Below the pieces are notes generated by a model. The model was given only the letters and a program-made list of their open reading frames with translations, ran no database searches and was not told where the DNA came from. A stretch of 64,000 bases of DNA from positions 1,203,133 to 1,267,132 of the forward strand of contig NZ_QAJL01000001.1 in assembly GCF_003852525.1 (NCBI RefSeq), given 5' to 3'. Below, one piece after another: positions 51,716 to 61,003 of the stretch; within the stretch, counting starts at the first letter, position 1, and the number at the start of each line of letters is the position of its first letter. Source of the stretch: Pedobacter sp. KBW06 (lineage in GTDB: Bacteria; Bacteroidota; Bacteroidia; Sphingobacteriales; Sphingobacteriaceae). The position numbers and the translations under genes were made by a program.

Positions 51716-54700
51716 TTGAAAATAACCGCCTTCATTTTTTTGCTGCTATTCGCGGAAATCTTACACGCGCAACCCTATTATTTTAAACACTATCAGGTAG
51801 AAAACGGGCTGTCCAACAACAGTGTTTTTGCCAGTGTTCAGGATGATAAAGGTTTCATGTGGTTTGGTACAAAAGACGGGCTGAACAGGTTCGACGGCTA
51901 TTCATTCAAAACGTATCGTCATGATCCGGCAGATCCGGAAAGTCTGGGAAATGACAAGATCTATTCCCTGCTGAGCGACAAAACTGCGGGGCTCTGGGTT
52001 GGTACAGACCTCGGGCTTTACCAGTACCATCCTGAAAAAGAAACCTTCAGCGCCGTAAAGGAGACCCTGCGCATTGGCATTCGCAGCATACACATTGACA
52101 AGACCGGTAACCTGTGGCTCCTTTCCAACAGCAAGGTCTATCGCTATAACCCGGTAAAAAAAGAGTTTTCAGGAGTGCCCATTGACGACTCGTTTGAGGT
52201 TGGTTCTATCTATTGTCAGTCGGACGGGGCAATTCTGATCACAAGTTCTGATGGTAAGATTGCAGTCTATAACCCGCTCAGCAGGTCTTTTAAGACCCGT
52301 TATCAAATGAATAAAAAAGGCGCTGTTAACATTGGCTGGGTGCCCGTATTTACAGAAACCAGGGACCATCAGCTTTTGCTTGGTTCCAGTAGTCAGGGCA
52401 TCAAGCTGTTTAACCCTAAAACAAATGTATTAAAGGACCTCATTACCCAGAACAAGGATAAAACACACATTTATGTAAGAGACATCCAATCTATAAATGA
52501 AGATGAATTCTGGATCGGTACCGAGTCGGGACTATACATCTATAACCATCGGGATGGCCGTATTTCCCATCAGCAAAAACAGTACAGCAATCCTTACACC
52601 CTTTCAGACAATGCCATTTACTCGGTATGCAGGGACAGGGACGGGGGCATGTGGATGGGAACCTATTTTGGCGGGACAAACTATTACGCACCCTCCTCTT
52701 CTATTTTCAGTAAATACTTTCCGGAACAGCAGCAGCACGCCATCAGCGGAAGCGATGTCCGTGAAATCTGTAAAGATAAAAACGGCAACTTCTGGATTGG
52801 TACTGAGGATGCCGGCCTGAATAAACTGGATCCAAAAACAGGCCGCTTTACCTCCTTTTTCCCTACCGGAAACAAGACCACCATTGCACATTCCAATATT
52901 CATGGTTTAGTGATCGACGACAACCACCTGTGGATCGGGACCTTCGAGCATGGCCTGGATGTGATGGACATCAACACAGGCATCGTCATCAAACATTATA
53001 TCCCCGGAAAAGGAAATTTATTAAGGTCCAGTTTTGTGCTGAGTATGTTTAAGACCAGGACCGGCGATATACTCCTGGCAACGACAGTAGGGCTCTATAA
53101 GTACAACCGCAAGAAAGATGACTTTGATCCGATTCCCGGCATTCCTTTTTATTTCTACAACAATATACTCGAAGATAGCGAAGGCAACATATGGGCCGGA
53201 ACCTACGACAAAGGGCTTTTTCGCTTCAGGCTGGGCGAGAACAAGTATACTAATTTCGAACACGAACAAGGCAATCAAAACAGCCTGAGCAGCAATACCA
53301 TCAACGGCATCTTTGAGGACAGCAGGAAGAACATCTGGATCGTCACCGATGGAGGTGGTTTATCCCTGCTGGACAAGAAAAAATCAAGCTTTAAATCTTA
53401 CAATACCAACCAGGGGCTTCCGAGTAATTTTCTTTTCAGAATTCTGGAAGACCATGACCATAAACTCTGGATCAGCAGTACGCGGGGGCTGTTCCGCTTT
53501 GATCCGCAGACGGCTGAAGTGAAAACCTATACCAGGGCGGATGGCCTGCTCACCGATCAGTTCAATTACAATTCTTCGTATAAAGATACGGATGGCAGGA
53601 TGTATTTCGGGAGCCTGAAGGGAATGATCAGTTTCCTCCCGGAGCAACTCAATACGACCTCTAAAACAGCCCCTGTATTTCTAACCGGTTTTCAGATTGA
53701 CAATACAGAAAGTACGGATCCCACAGCGGATAAGATCCTGAGCAAATCTGTTCTTTATACAGATCAGATTACTTTAAAGCACAACCAATCTTCCTTTAGT
53801 ATAGATTTCGCCGGACTCAGCTATGCTTCCCCGGTAACGACGGAGTACGCTTATAAGATGACCGGACTATACAACAGCTGGGAATACCTAAAGACCAACA
53901 GAAAGGTGTATTTTACCAAGCTTGCACCAGGGACCTATGTTTTTGAGGCCAAGGCGATGATTAACGGAAGCAACGAATGGAGTAAAAACAACATCAAATT
54001 ACGCATCGTGATTCTGCCCCCTTTCTGGAAAACCTCATTGGCCTATGCGCTCTATTCCATTCTGTTTTTAGGGATAATTACAGCCGCAATCCTACAGTAT
54101 CATCAAAGAACAGACCTTAAAAACAAAAGAAGGATGAAGCTCTTTGAGCATCAGAAAGAAAAGGAGATCTATCAGGCGAAGATTGAGTTTTTCACCAATG
54201 TAGCGCATGAGATCCGGACACCCCTCACACTGATCAAAGGGCCGATGGAAAAGATCATGAAACTTTCAAAAGAGGTCCCTGTCATTGAGAAGAATCTGAA
54301 AACGATGAACAGAAATACGGATCGTTTACTGAACCTCACCAATCAGTTGCTGGACTTCAGAAAAACAGAGGTTCAGGGCTATTCTTTAAATTTTGTGAAA
54401 GTCGACATCTCTGAACTTATCGAGGACATCAAAATGCAGTTTCAGGATGCTGCCGAAAGCAAACAGATCAGTTTTGAAACACAATTGCCTTCCGTACATT
54501 TTTTCGCTTATGTAGATACGGAGGCTTTATACAAGATCATGAGTAATCTGGTAGACAATGCCATCAAGTATGGTAAATCAAAAGTAAAGATCGTACTTAG
54601 TATAGATCCCGGGGAAGACCAGTTCAGCATTCAGACCTTTAACGACGGGCTTAAGATTGCCCCGGAGATAAAGAATAAAATTTTTGAGCCTTTTTTCAGG

Positions 54701-54886
54701 TCCAGGGAAACAGAAATGCAGCGGGGTACCGGCATTGGCCTATCCATATCCAGGTCACTGGCAGAGTTGCACCAGGGCCGCCTGTATCTGGAAGAAAGTG
54801 GCCCGGAAGGCAATGTATTTATAGCAGTATTCCCGATTCATCAGGCAATGGAATTTAATTTAGACGGAAAATGGAAAAAGAGATAA
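51716..54886 (+). CDS. Sensor histidine kinase with periplasmic propeller domain (HTCS sensor half)
   Basis: 1056 residues starting at TTG. A signal peptide (to about residue 19) is followed by two seven-bladed Reg_prop propellers (repeats like FWIGTESGLYIYN), a Y_Y_Y domain (about 690-750), one membrane helix (LAYALYSILFLGIITAAIL), HisKA with His831 in NVAHEIRTP, and HATPase_c (VDNAIKYGK, GTGIGLSIS). In most hybrid two-component systems the receiver and AraC domain follow in the same chain; here they are encoded by the next gene. It probably senses an oligosaccharide in the periplasm and controls neighbouring GH genes. Confidence 0.92.
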   Translation: MKITAFIFLLLFAEILHAQPYYFKHYQVENGLSNNSVFASVQDDKGFMWFGTKDGLNRFDGYSFKTYRHDPADPESLGNDKIYSLLSDKTAGLWVGTDLGLYQYHPEKETFSAVKETLRIGIRSIHIDKTGNLWLLSNSKVYRYNPVKKEFSGVPIDDSFEVGSIYCQSDGAILITSSDGKIAVYNPLSRSFKTRYQMNKKGAVNIGWVPVFTETRDHQLLLGSSSQGIKLFNPKTNVLKDLITQNKDKTHIYVRDIQSINEDEFWIGTESGLYIYNHRDGRISHQQKQYSNPYTLSDNAIYSVCRDRDGGMWMGTYFGGTNYYAPSSSIFSKYFPEQQQHAISGSDVREICKDKNGNFWIGTEDAGLNKLDPKTGRFTSFFPTGNKTTIAHSNIHGLVIDDNHLWIGTFEHGLDVMDINTGIVIKHYIPGKGNLLRSSFVLSMFKTRTGDILLATTVGLYKYNRKKDDFDPIPGIPFYFYNNILEDSEGNIWAGTYDKGLFRFRLGENKYTNFEHEQGNQNSLSSNTINGIFEDSRKNIWIVTDGGGLSLLDKKKSSFKSYNTNQGLPSNFLFRILEDHDHKLWISSTRGLFRFDPQTAEVKTYTRADGLLTDQFNYNSSYKDTDGRMYFGSLKGMISFLPEQLNTTSKTAPVFLTGFQIDNTESTDPTADKILSKSVLYTDQITLKHNQSSFSIDFAGLSYASPVTTEYAYKMTGLYNSWEYLKTNRKVYFTKLAPGTYVFEAKAMINGSNEWSKNNIKLRIVILPPFWKTSLAYALYSILFLGIITAAILQYHQRTDLKNKRRMKLFEHQKEKEIYQAKIEFFTNVAHEIRTPLTLIKGPMEKIMKLSKEVPVIEKNLKTMNRNTDRLLNLTNQLLDFRKTEVQGYSLNFVKVDISELIEDIKMQFQDAAESKQISFETQLPSVHFFAYVDTEALYKIMSNLVDNAIKYGKSKVKIVLSIDPGEDQFSIQTFNDGLKIAPEIKNKIFEPFFRSRETEMQRGTGIGLSISRSLAELHQGRLYLEESGPEGNVFIAVFPIHQAMEFNLDGKWKKR

Positions 54887-55635
54887 CGATCTTACTCGTA
54901 GACGACAACGAAGAAATTTTAGAGTTCATCGCTGATGACCTGGGCGAAAAGTTTCAGATCCTCACGGCAACGAACGGCCTGGAAGCCCTTGCCATTTTGG
55001 AAACAGCGCTGGTCCATTTAATCATCAGCGACATCATGATGCCAGAAATGGATGGTTTTGAGTTTTGTATGAAGGTGAAGTCGAGCATTGAATTTAGCCA
55101 TATCCCCTTAATTCTTTTGACAGCAAAGGATACCCTGGACTCCAAAATCCAGGGACTGGAACTGGGTGCCGATGTCTACGTTGAAAAACCGTTTTCTCCG
55201 GAGTTCCTGCAGGTACAGGTAAGCAGTCTGATCGCTAACAGGAATAAGATCAAAGCTTATTTCTCCAGCTCGCCACTGCTGCACCTGAAAGGAATTGCCC
55301 ATTCCAAAGCGGACGAACAATTCCTGGAGAAGATCCAGTACATCATTGACAAAGACATCAGCAACCCTGATCTGGATGTGGAGCATCTGGCCAATCACAT
55401 GAACATGAGCAGGCCTACTTTGTATAGAAAAATTAAATCTATTTCCAATCTCAGTCCCAATGAACTGATCAATATCTCCCGTTTAAAAAGGGGTGCAGAG
55501 CTCTTGCAACAGGGTGCCTTAAAGATCTACGAGATTTCCGAATTGGTTGGATACAGCTCTCAAACTCATTTTGGGAGAGTTTTCTCCAAGCAATTCGGAA
55601 TGTCGCCTACTGAATATGCAAATCATAAATCATGA
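54871..55635 (+). CDS. Response regulator with receiver and AraC-type HTH (HTCS regulator half)
   Basis: 254 residues. The receiver domain (about 5-120) has the acidic pair D11/D12, the phospho-acceptor D54 in IISDIMMPEMDG and K106 in VEKPF. The C-terminal AraC/XylS double HTH (about 155-252) has ISELVGYSSQTHFGRVFSKQFGMSPTEY. It overlaps the sensor gene by 16 bp in a different frame. The two proteins correspond to one fused HTCS in relatives. It is the likely activator of the adjacent GH92/SusCD locus or of GH78. Confidence 0.92.
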   Translation: MEKEITILLVDDNEEILEFIADDLGEKFQILTATNGLEALAILETALVHLIISDIMMPEMDGFEFCMKVKSSIEFSHIPLILLTAKDTLDSKIQGLELGADVYVEKPFSPEFLQVQVSSLIANRNKIKAYFSSSPLLHLKGIAHSKADEQFLEKIQYIIDKDISNPDLDVEHLANHMNMSRPTLYRKIKSISNLSPNELINISRLKRGAELLQQGALKIYEISELVGYSSQTHFGRVFSKQFGMSPTEYANHKS

Positions 55636-55643
55636 CATCTGCT

Positions 55644-57935
55644 TTATTTACCCATGCCTGAACCAGCACCGCTGCTTAAAGAAAATGGCTGATCTGCTTC
55701 GGCCAGCCCTCTGCTCCGTTCCGGCTGGTCTGACATTTCCAGTTTTAAGACTCCACCTTTTAAAATGTCGCTGTGGCGGATAAAATTGGCGTCGTATTTC
55801 TTCCCGTTTAAGGTGGCAGATTTGATATATACATTTTTTGGGCTGTTCGCCGGCGCATCTATAATGAACTGTTTTCCGTTCTCCAGATTGATGGTCGTTT
55901 TCTTAAACACCGGACTGCCCATCACATACTGATCTGTACCGGGAGTGACACTATAGAATCCCAGGGCACTCAACACATACCATGAAGAGGTTTGGCCCTG
56001 ATCTTCATCTCCGGGATAACCGTTTTCTGTTGCATCATAGAGTTTGCTCATCACATTCCTTGCATGAAACTGAGATTTCCAGGGTTGGCCCCCATAATTA
56101 TAAAGATAAACCATATGCTGAATGGGTTGGTTGCCATGTGCATATTGCCCCATGTTTGCCATCACCATTTCCGTCATCTCATGAATCATTCCACCATAGG
56201 TACCTACATTCACGGTATTGGGTTCAGAAAACACAGAATCCAGTTTGGCCGTAAAGTTTTGCTTCCCCCCCATTAAACCGATCAGGCCATTGATGTCCTG
56301 AAAGACCGACCATTGATAATGCCAGGCATTCCCTTCCGTGTATGGGCCTCCCCATTCAAAAGGATCAAACTTTGGTGTCCATTGTCCTTCGGCATTCTTT
56401 CCCCTCATAAATTTTGTTGAAGGATCGTATACATTTTTATAATTGTACATCTGTCTTTCGAAAATTCCGGCATAAAAATCGTTTCCGGTCATTTTTGCCA
56501 GGGTCCATGCGCAATAATCATCATAGGCATATTCCAGCGTTTTTGCAGTCGCCTCTCGGTACTTAGGATAAGGCACATAGCCCAGTTCAAAGTATTCTTT
56601 CCAGCCATCTCTGCCATTTGCAGGACCCCATGGGCCCTTATTGGTGGCTTCATGTAAATAAGCGGTCAGGGCTTCTTTAGGGTCAAATGTACGGATGCCT
56701 TTTGCCCATGCATCTGCAAGCAGCGAAATCGCGTGGTTCCCGATCATGCTCCCGGCCTCACTTGGAAAAGACCAGGAGGGCAGCCAGCCACATTGTTTGT
56801 AAGCATCGATTAAAGCCTGCATGTAACGGCCATGCATCTCCGGATGCATGAGGGTATTTAAAGGGAACTGGGCACGGAAAGTATCCCAGAAACCGGTATC
56901 GGTAAACATATAGCCCGGATGCACTTTTCCATCATAGGGACTGAAATAATAAGGCTGTCCTTTTGCATCGAGTTCATAGAATTTCCTCGAGAAAATACTC
57001 GCCCTGAAAAAGCAGGAATAAAAGGTCGCTTTATCCGCTTCGCTTCCACCCTCCACCATCACTTTCGACAAGGATTTGTTCCATACTTCAGCCGCTTTGG
57101 CTTTGGTCTGTTCCAGATTTTTATCCCCGCCCAGTTCCCTGCTCAGGTTCAGCTCTGCCTGTTCCATGCTGATGTAAGAAGAGGCGGTTTTAACCTGAAC
57201 CTTTGCCCCCTCTTTAAACTGAACATAGGCACCCTTGCCTATACCTTCTGCTTCCCGTTCATCTTTGTTAATGGTGTTATTTTTATTTTCCCAGGTACCG
57301 TAAGCGGTAAAGGGCTGGTCAAAACGGATGACAAAGAAACTCCTGAAACCTTCTTTGAATCCCTCGCCGTTGTTCACAAAACCGGTGATCTTGTTTTCCT
57401 TCGGATAAATTTTAACCCCGCTGATCCCGGTATATCCATCCAGAACCAGGAAGCTTTTCTTACCTGCCGGATAGCTGAACCGCAAATGAGCACCCCGTTC
57501 TGAAGGGGAGATCTCCGTACTGATCTGGTTTTCAAACTGAACTTTGTAGTAATTGGGTTTGGCAATTTCATTGCTATGGCTAAACTTCGTTTCCCTGTCA
57601 TTTTCATTGACGACCAGATGGTCTGTCATGGGCATCAAAGAGAATACCGCATAGTCCCTGGACCAGGAACTGCATTGATGCGCCTGTTGAAATCCCCTGA
57701 TTTTATCTTTAAAATACTGGTACTTCCAGCCATCTCCGTTTCTTCCGGTTTGAGGTGTCCAGGTGTGCATTCCAAAGGGCAAAGCGGTGGTGGGATAGGT
57801 ATTTCCTCTGGTCAGTTCATGTTTTGAATTGGTTCCCTGCAAGGTATTTACATATTTTACGAGGTCGGCCTGTTGGGCCGAACCTCGCATACTTACCTGC
57901 AGGGAAATCAAAAAAATAATCAATCTGAGTTTCAT
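55644..57935 (-). CDS. Glycoside hydrolase family 92 alpha-mannosidase, exported
   Basis: 763 residues from the ATG at 57935 (signal peptide MKLRLIIFLISLQ); an upstream ATG at 57986 adds residues without a signal character. GH92 motifs are clear: VNTLQGTNS...GNTYPTTALPFGMHTWTPQT, QAHQCSSWSRDYAVFSLMP, EGNAWHYQWSVFQD and DEDQGQTSSWYVLSALGFYSV. It is a calcium-dependent exo-alpha-mannosidase. It follows the DUF1735 gene by 16 bp as the last gene of locus 3. This suggests mannose-containing glycans, such as N-glycans or yeast mannan. Confidence 0.93.
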   Translation of the reverse strand: MKLRLIIFLISLQVSMRGSAQQADLVKYVNTLQGTNSKHELTRGNTYPTTALPFGMHTWTPQTGRNGDGWKYQYFKDKIRGFQQAHQCSSWSRDYAVFSLMPMTDHLVVNENDRETKFSHSNEIAKPNYYKVQFENQISTEISPSERGAHLRFSYPAGKKSFLVLDGYTGISGVKIYPKENKITGFVNNGEGFKEGFRSFFVIRFDQPFTAYGTWENKNNTINKDEREAEGIGKGAYVQFKEGAKVQVKTASSYISMEQAELNLSRELGGDKNLEQTKAKAAEVWNKSLSKVMVEGGSEADKATFYSCFFRASIFSRKFYELDAKGQPYYFSPYDGKVHPGYMFTDTGFWDTFRAQFPLNTLMHPEMHGRYMQALIDAYKQCGWLPSWSFPSEAGSMIGNHAISLLADAWAKGIRTFDPKEALTAYLHEATNKGPWGPANGRDGWKEYFELGYVPYPKYREATAKTLEYAYDDYCAWTLAKMTGNDFYAGIFERQMYNYKNVYDPSTKFMRGKNAEGQWTPKFDPFEWGGPYTEGNAWHYQWSVFQDINGLIGLMGGKQNFTAKLDSVFSEPNTVNVGTYGGMIHEMTEMVMANMGQYAHGNQPIQHMVYLYNYGGQPWKSQFHARNVMSKLYDATENGYPGDEDQGQTSSWYVLSALGFYSVTPGTDQYVMGSPVFKKTTINLENGKQFIIDAPANSPKNVYIKSATLNGKKYDANFIRHSDILKGGVLKLEMSDQPERSRGLAEADQPFSLSSGAGSGMGK

Positions 57936-57951
57936 TTGTTGTGCTGAAAAT

Positions 57952-58923
57952 TTAGGGTAAAATGATCGTTCCCTGCTGATCCTCATCAGGGATTAAAGTA
58001 TTTCTTTTCCTTTCCAGCACCATTGATCCGACAAAGCGGTAATCAATGGGAAATGCCGGATTCGAAATGTCGCTATATTGATATTCCAGCACAACGGTGG
58101 TATAGGTACGCTCCAGATAGGGCAGCACGCCATCCTTTTCTTTCTTGACAGAGAAAGTCCCGCGTTGCTGGCTAAATTTAATGGCCGGATTTTCCGAGCT
58201 TAAGGTAACGGTTTTATTGTCCGCATTAAAGGAAGCCTTGATCTTATATTCCCGGCGGTCCAGTGCTTCTTCTTCCGTTACCCCTGCAAAGAAAAAGACG
58301 GTTTTTTCATCTACCACATAAGCATTTCTGTTGGGTACTGTCAATGGTTTTTGCTCATTCTGAGGGCGGTTCCTGTCCCATACCTCGCCGGCAATGGAAT
58401 ACCGTCCCGAATAATCATTAAATGGAACGATCCGCATCAGGGATTTTTTATAGCCCCTGCCTGTAGCGATGGCCAATGACGAGGTGGAAATGATCTGCAC
58501 AGGTAAAATGTACTTGTTGCTAAAATCCAAACCTGCCAATTTCAGGTTCAGGTTAAAAGAACCCATATTACTACCCGCCGGGATTGTGGCATTCATGGAG
58601 CTAAATTGATAATATTCTTTGGGAAGCTCATTGAAATACAAATCATTCCTCAACCTGAACCGTTCGAAATTAAGGTTTTTAAGGGTATCCACATCCGTAT
58701 TTATCGTCACCGTTACATCGCCGCTGTTCTCTGTAGAGCCGCTCACAATGACCGGAACCTTAACCGGGATGGAACCACCTGTAGCATTATATTTCACATG
58801 GACTTCCACCACTCCGTTATTCACGAAAGACACCGATTTCCGGAACAGTTCTTCCTTCCACTCTTTATTACAGGAGCTGATGAGCATGCAGCCGATTAAG
58901 GCCAATATATATCCTCTTTTCAT
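57952..58923 (-). CDS. DUF1735-type surface lipoprotein (SusE/F position)
   Basis: 323 residues with a lipoprotein signal (ISSC-NKEWK). The N-terminal DUF1735/BT_3987-like domain (VSFVNNGVVEVHVKYNATGGSIPVKVPVIVSGS...) is followed by a DUF4361-like region. Such proteins sit after SusD in many loci and bind or position the glycan at the cell surface. Here it follows SusD by 6 bp and precedes GH92 by 16 bp. Confidence 0.85.
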   Translation of the reverse strand: MKRGYILALIGCMLISSCNKEWKEELFRKSVSFVNNGVVEVHVKYNATGGSIPVKVPVIVSGSTENSGDVTVTINTDVDTLKNLNFERFRLRNDLYFNELPKEYYQFSSMNATIPAGSNMGSFNLNLKLAGLDFSNKYILPVQIISTSSLAIATGRGYKKSLMRIVPFNDYSGRYSIAGEVWDRNRPQNEQKPLTVPNRNAYVVDEKTVFFFAGVTEEEALDRREYKIKASFNADNKTVTLSSENPAIKFSQQRGTFSVKKEKDGVLPYLERTYTTVVLEYQYSDISNPAFPIDYRFVGSMVLERKRNTLIPDEDQQGTIILP

Positions 58924-58929
58924 AAAATT

Positions 58930-60906
58930 TTAGTTAAAAGTAGTCCAACCTGGGTTTTGGGTCAATTTTCTGTTTTTTCTCAGTTCGCTATGGGAGATGG
59001 GCCATAAGTACATTTTATCGACAAAAATGGTGGGCAGGGAAGGGATTGGCACCGGCGTATCAAATAGCTCCCGCTGGCTTTCCGTCATGTTCATATTGCA
59101 GCCTACCACCGGGGTTGCTTCTTCTACCGGAGCATCTTTCCAGCGTCTAAGGTCAAAATAACGCTGCCCTTCCGCGAACAATTCAATCTGCCGCTCTCTT
59201 TTTAAAGTCTTTCTTAGCAGCTCCGGACTTCCATACACCTCATTTCCATAATCAGGCACACCGGCCCGGATGCGTACTTCGCTGATGTATTTACTCATTT
59301 CCAGCAGGTCTCTGCTTACGGTAATCGTCTCTGTGCCGGTATAGCTCGGGATGGAATAACTACCCGTCAGTTCGTTCAGGGCTTCGGCATAAATCAGTAA
59401 AATATCTGCATACCTCATTGCCGGCTCCACCTTTGGCACAATAAAACCGCCCTCCATATAGGAATCAATAGGGTTGTAATATTTCTTGATGCCCAAACCA
59501 GTCCTGATGTAGAAATCCGGTGAAGAAGCCTGTTTTCCATTGGAATGATCCCGATAGTAAAACACCTGTATGTGGCGGTCGTCCGGCCTCAAAGCACTGA
59601 TGTTCTCCCAGATACTTCCATTATAGGCCACCGAAGCATAAAAACGGGGTTCTCTCTCGGCATACTGCAAAGAGACTTTGGCAGGTAATGGTAAATGAGA
59701 ACTCGCATCGGTGGTATAGCCCTGGCGGCGGGGAGATGTGGCGATATTCGTTCCGTCGTTCATGTAATAGGCATCCGCTTGTTTCTGTGTGATGCCATGG
59801 GTATTCCATCCTTTCATAGAAAAGGGCATCTGGTGCAGGACCATTTGATCGATCCCTTCGCTGCTTTGTTCTGTAACCCTGGAAAAGATCAGTTCCGGGT
59901 TGTCTGAATAAGAAATGGCGCCATTGAACAACTGGCGGTAAGATTCAAAAGGATCGATATTTTTCCATCCCATCGGGAAGTTCTGATCAGAATACTTTGC
60001 ATTGTAGGGAGGCACAATAGTTTTAGCCTGTCCTGGCCCCTGATCTGCAGCTTTAAAAGGAGCAGTGAAAAGGCGGTATACGTTCATATTGATCACATCC
60101 TTTGCCGCTGCTGCTGCCCTCGCCCATTTTTCATTGCTATACTGTTGTGACACCAGTTGCCTGCCTTCATGATCAACCAATCCGGCAAGCCCCAGGTTAC
60201 CGTTAAATAAAGGACTGGCGGCAAAAAGATAAACTTTTGCCCTTGCTGCCAGCGCCGCACCTCTGGATGCACGTCCTTTATCGCGGTTGGTATTGGAGAG
60301 CGGGAGATATTTTGCAGCTTCCGCAAACTCGGAAGTGATGAATGCCACACATTCATCATAAGAGCTTCTCGGTCTTGCGATCTCCTGATAACTTTTGGTA
60401 TAGTCTTCCCCTTCATCAGGCAACAGTGGAACCGGCCCATATTTCCTCAGCAGTAGCCAGTAATAATAAGCCCTGAGAAAACGTGCCTGTGCTTTCGTGT
60501 CGGCCACTTCATTGGCCGTCATTTCCTTGTTCAGGTCTATGTTATGGATAAAGATTGAAGCATTACGGATTCCCTCGTAGCAGGATCCCCAGCTCCCCTG
60601 TTCATCTCCTTCGGTATACTCTCCATTTTTAAAGGTTTTGTATTTATTACTCCGGTCGCCAAAGAACATGTCATCAGAGATGAAATTAAATGGGGTAAGC
60701 CCCTTACTGGCCACTTCTGCATTTGACCCCCTAAGGTTCGTATAGACATCGGCAAGCCACTGATTGGAATACACTTTACTCGTAAATACCTTGTCCAGGT
60801 TCAGGCGGTCATCTTTAAAATAATGTTCTGTGTTGAGGTATTTTTTGCATGCGCCCAATGACAGCAGTAAAGCTGCGAGCGTCACTATATAAATATATCT
60901 TTTCAT
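58930..60906 (-). CDS. SusD/RagB-type lipoprotein, locus 3
   Basis: 658 residues with a lipoprotein signal (LGAC-KKYLNTEHYF). SusD features include the helical body (AQARFLRAYYYWLLLRKYGPVPLLP) and the family C-terminus (RELFDTPVPIPSLPTIF...LTQNPGWTTFN). Its ATG overlaps the stop codon of the leader micro-ORF (ATGA), so translation is probably coupled to that ORF. It is the partner of the SusC encoded upstream and should bind mannose-rich glycans, judging from GH92 in the same operon. Confidence 0.93.
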   Translation of the reverse strand: MKRYIYIVTLAALLLSLGACKKYLNTEHYFKDDRLNLDKVFTSKVYSNQWLADVYTNLRGSNAEVASKGLTPFNFISDDMFFGDRSNKYKTFKNGEYTEGDEQGSWGSCYEGIRNASIFIHNIDLNKEMTANEVADTKAQARFLRAYYYWLLLRKYGPVPLLPDEGEDYTKSYQEIARPRSSYDECVAFITSEFAEAAKYLPLSNTNRDKGRASRGAALAARAKVYLFAASPLFNGNLGLAGLVDHEGRQLVSQQYSNEKWARAAAAAKDVINMNVYRLFTAPFKAADQGPGQAKTIVPPYNAKYSDQNFPMGWKNIDPFESYRQLFNGAISYSDNPELIFSRVTEQSSEGIDQMVLHQMPFSMKGWNTHGITQKQADAYYMNDGTNIATSPRRQGYTTDASSHLPLPAKVSLQYAEREPRFYASVAYNGSIWENISALRPDDRHIQVFYYRDHSNGKQASSPDFYIRTGLGIKKYYNPIDSYMEGGFIVPKVEPAMRYADILLIYAEALNELTGSYSIPSYTGTETITVSRDLLEMSKYISEVRIRAGVPDYGNEVYGSPELLRKTLKRERQIELFAEGQRYFDLRRWKDAPVEEATPVVGCNMNMTESQRELFDTPVPIPSLPTIFVDKMYLWPISHSELRKNRKLTQNPGWTTFN

Positions 60907-60992
60907 AAGTTTATATTGTTCTTTAAAGGTGATGAAGCTATCCTGAGCGCATTGATAGCAATTGTAAGATGGTATGCTTTGGATGCTTTCAT
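60903..60992 (-). CDS. Leader micro-ORF between susC and susD, locus 3
   Basis: 29 codons plus TGA, starting 11 bp after the SusC stop, with its TGA overlapping the SusD ATG (ATGA). The peptide begins MKASKAYHL and has ASSPLKNN near its end. It shares 15 of 29 residues with the micro-ORF of locus 1, including AYHL and SSPLK, with synonymous differences in the DNA (for example CAT-CTT for CAT-TTA, CCT for CCA). The coupling overlap and protein-level conservation support real translation. The likely role is a leader or coupling peptide for SusD. Confidence 0.6.
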   Translation of the reverse strand: MKASKAYHLTIAINALRIASSPLKNNINL

Positions 60993-61003
60993 TTCTAAAT
61001 TTT

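Noticed and set aside
54871..54886. Sensor/regulator split explained as a sequencing frameshift in a fused gene
   Set aside because: The regulator has its own ATG and its frame is closed by a stop at 54856, so a single indel near the junction is not required; a programmed slip remains only a possibility.
56919..57503. 194-codon + strand frame opposite GH92
   Set aside because: Antisense shadow; GH92 motifs on the other strand are unambiguous.
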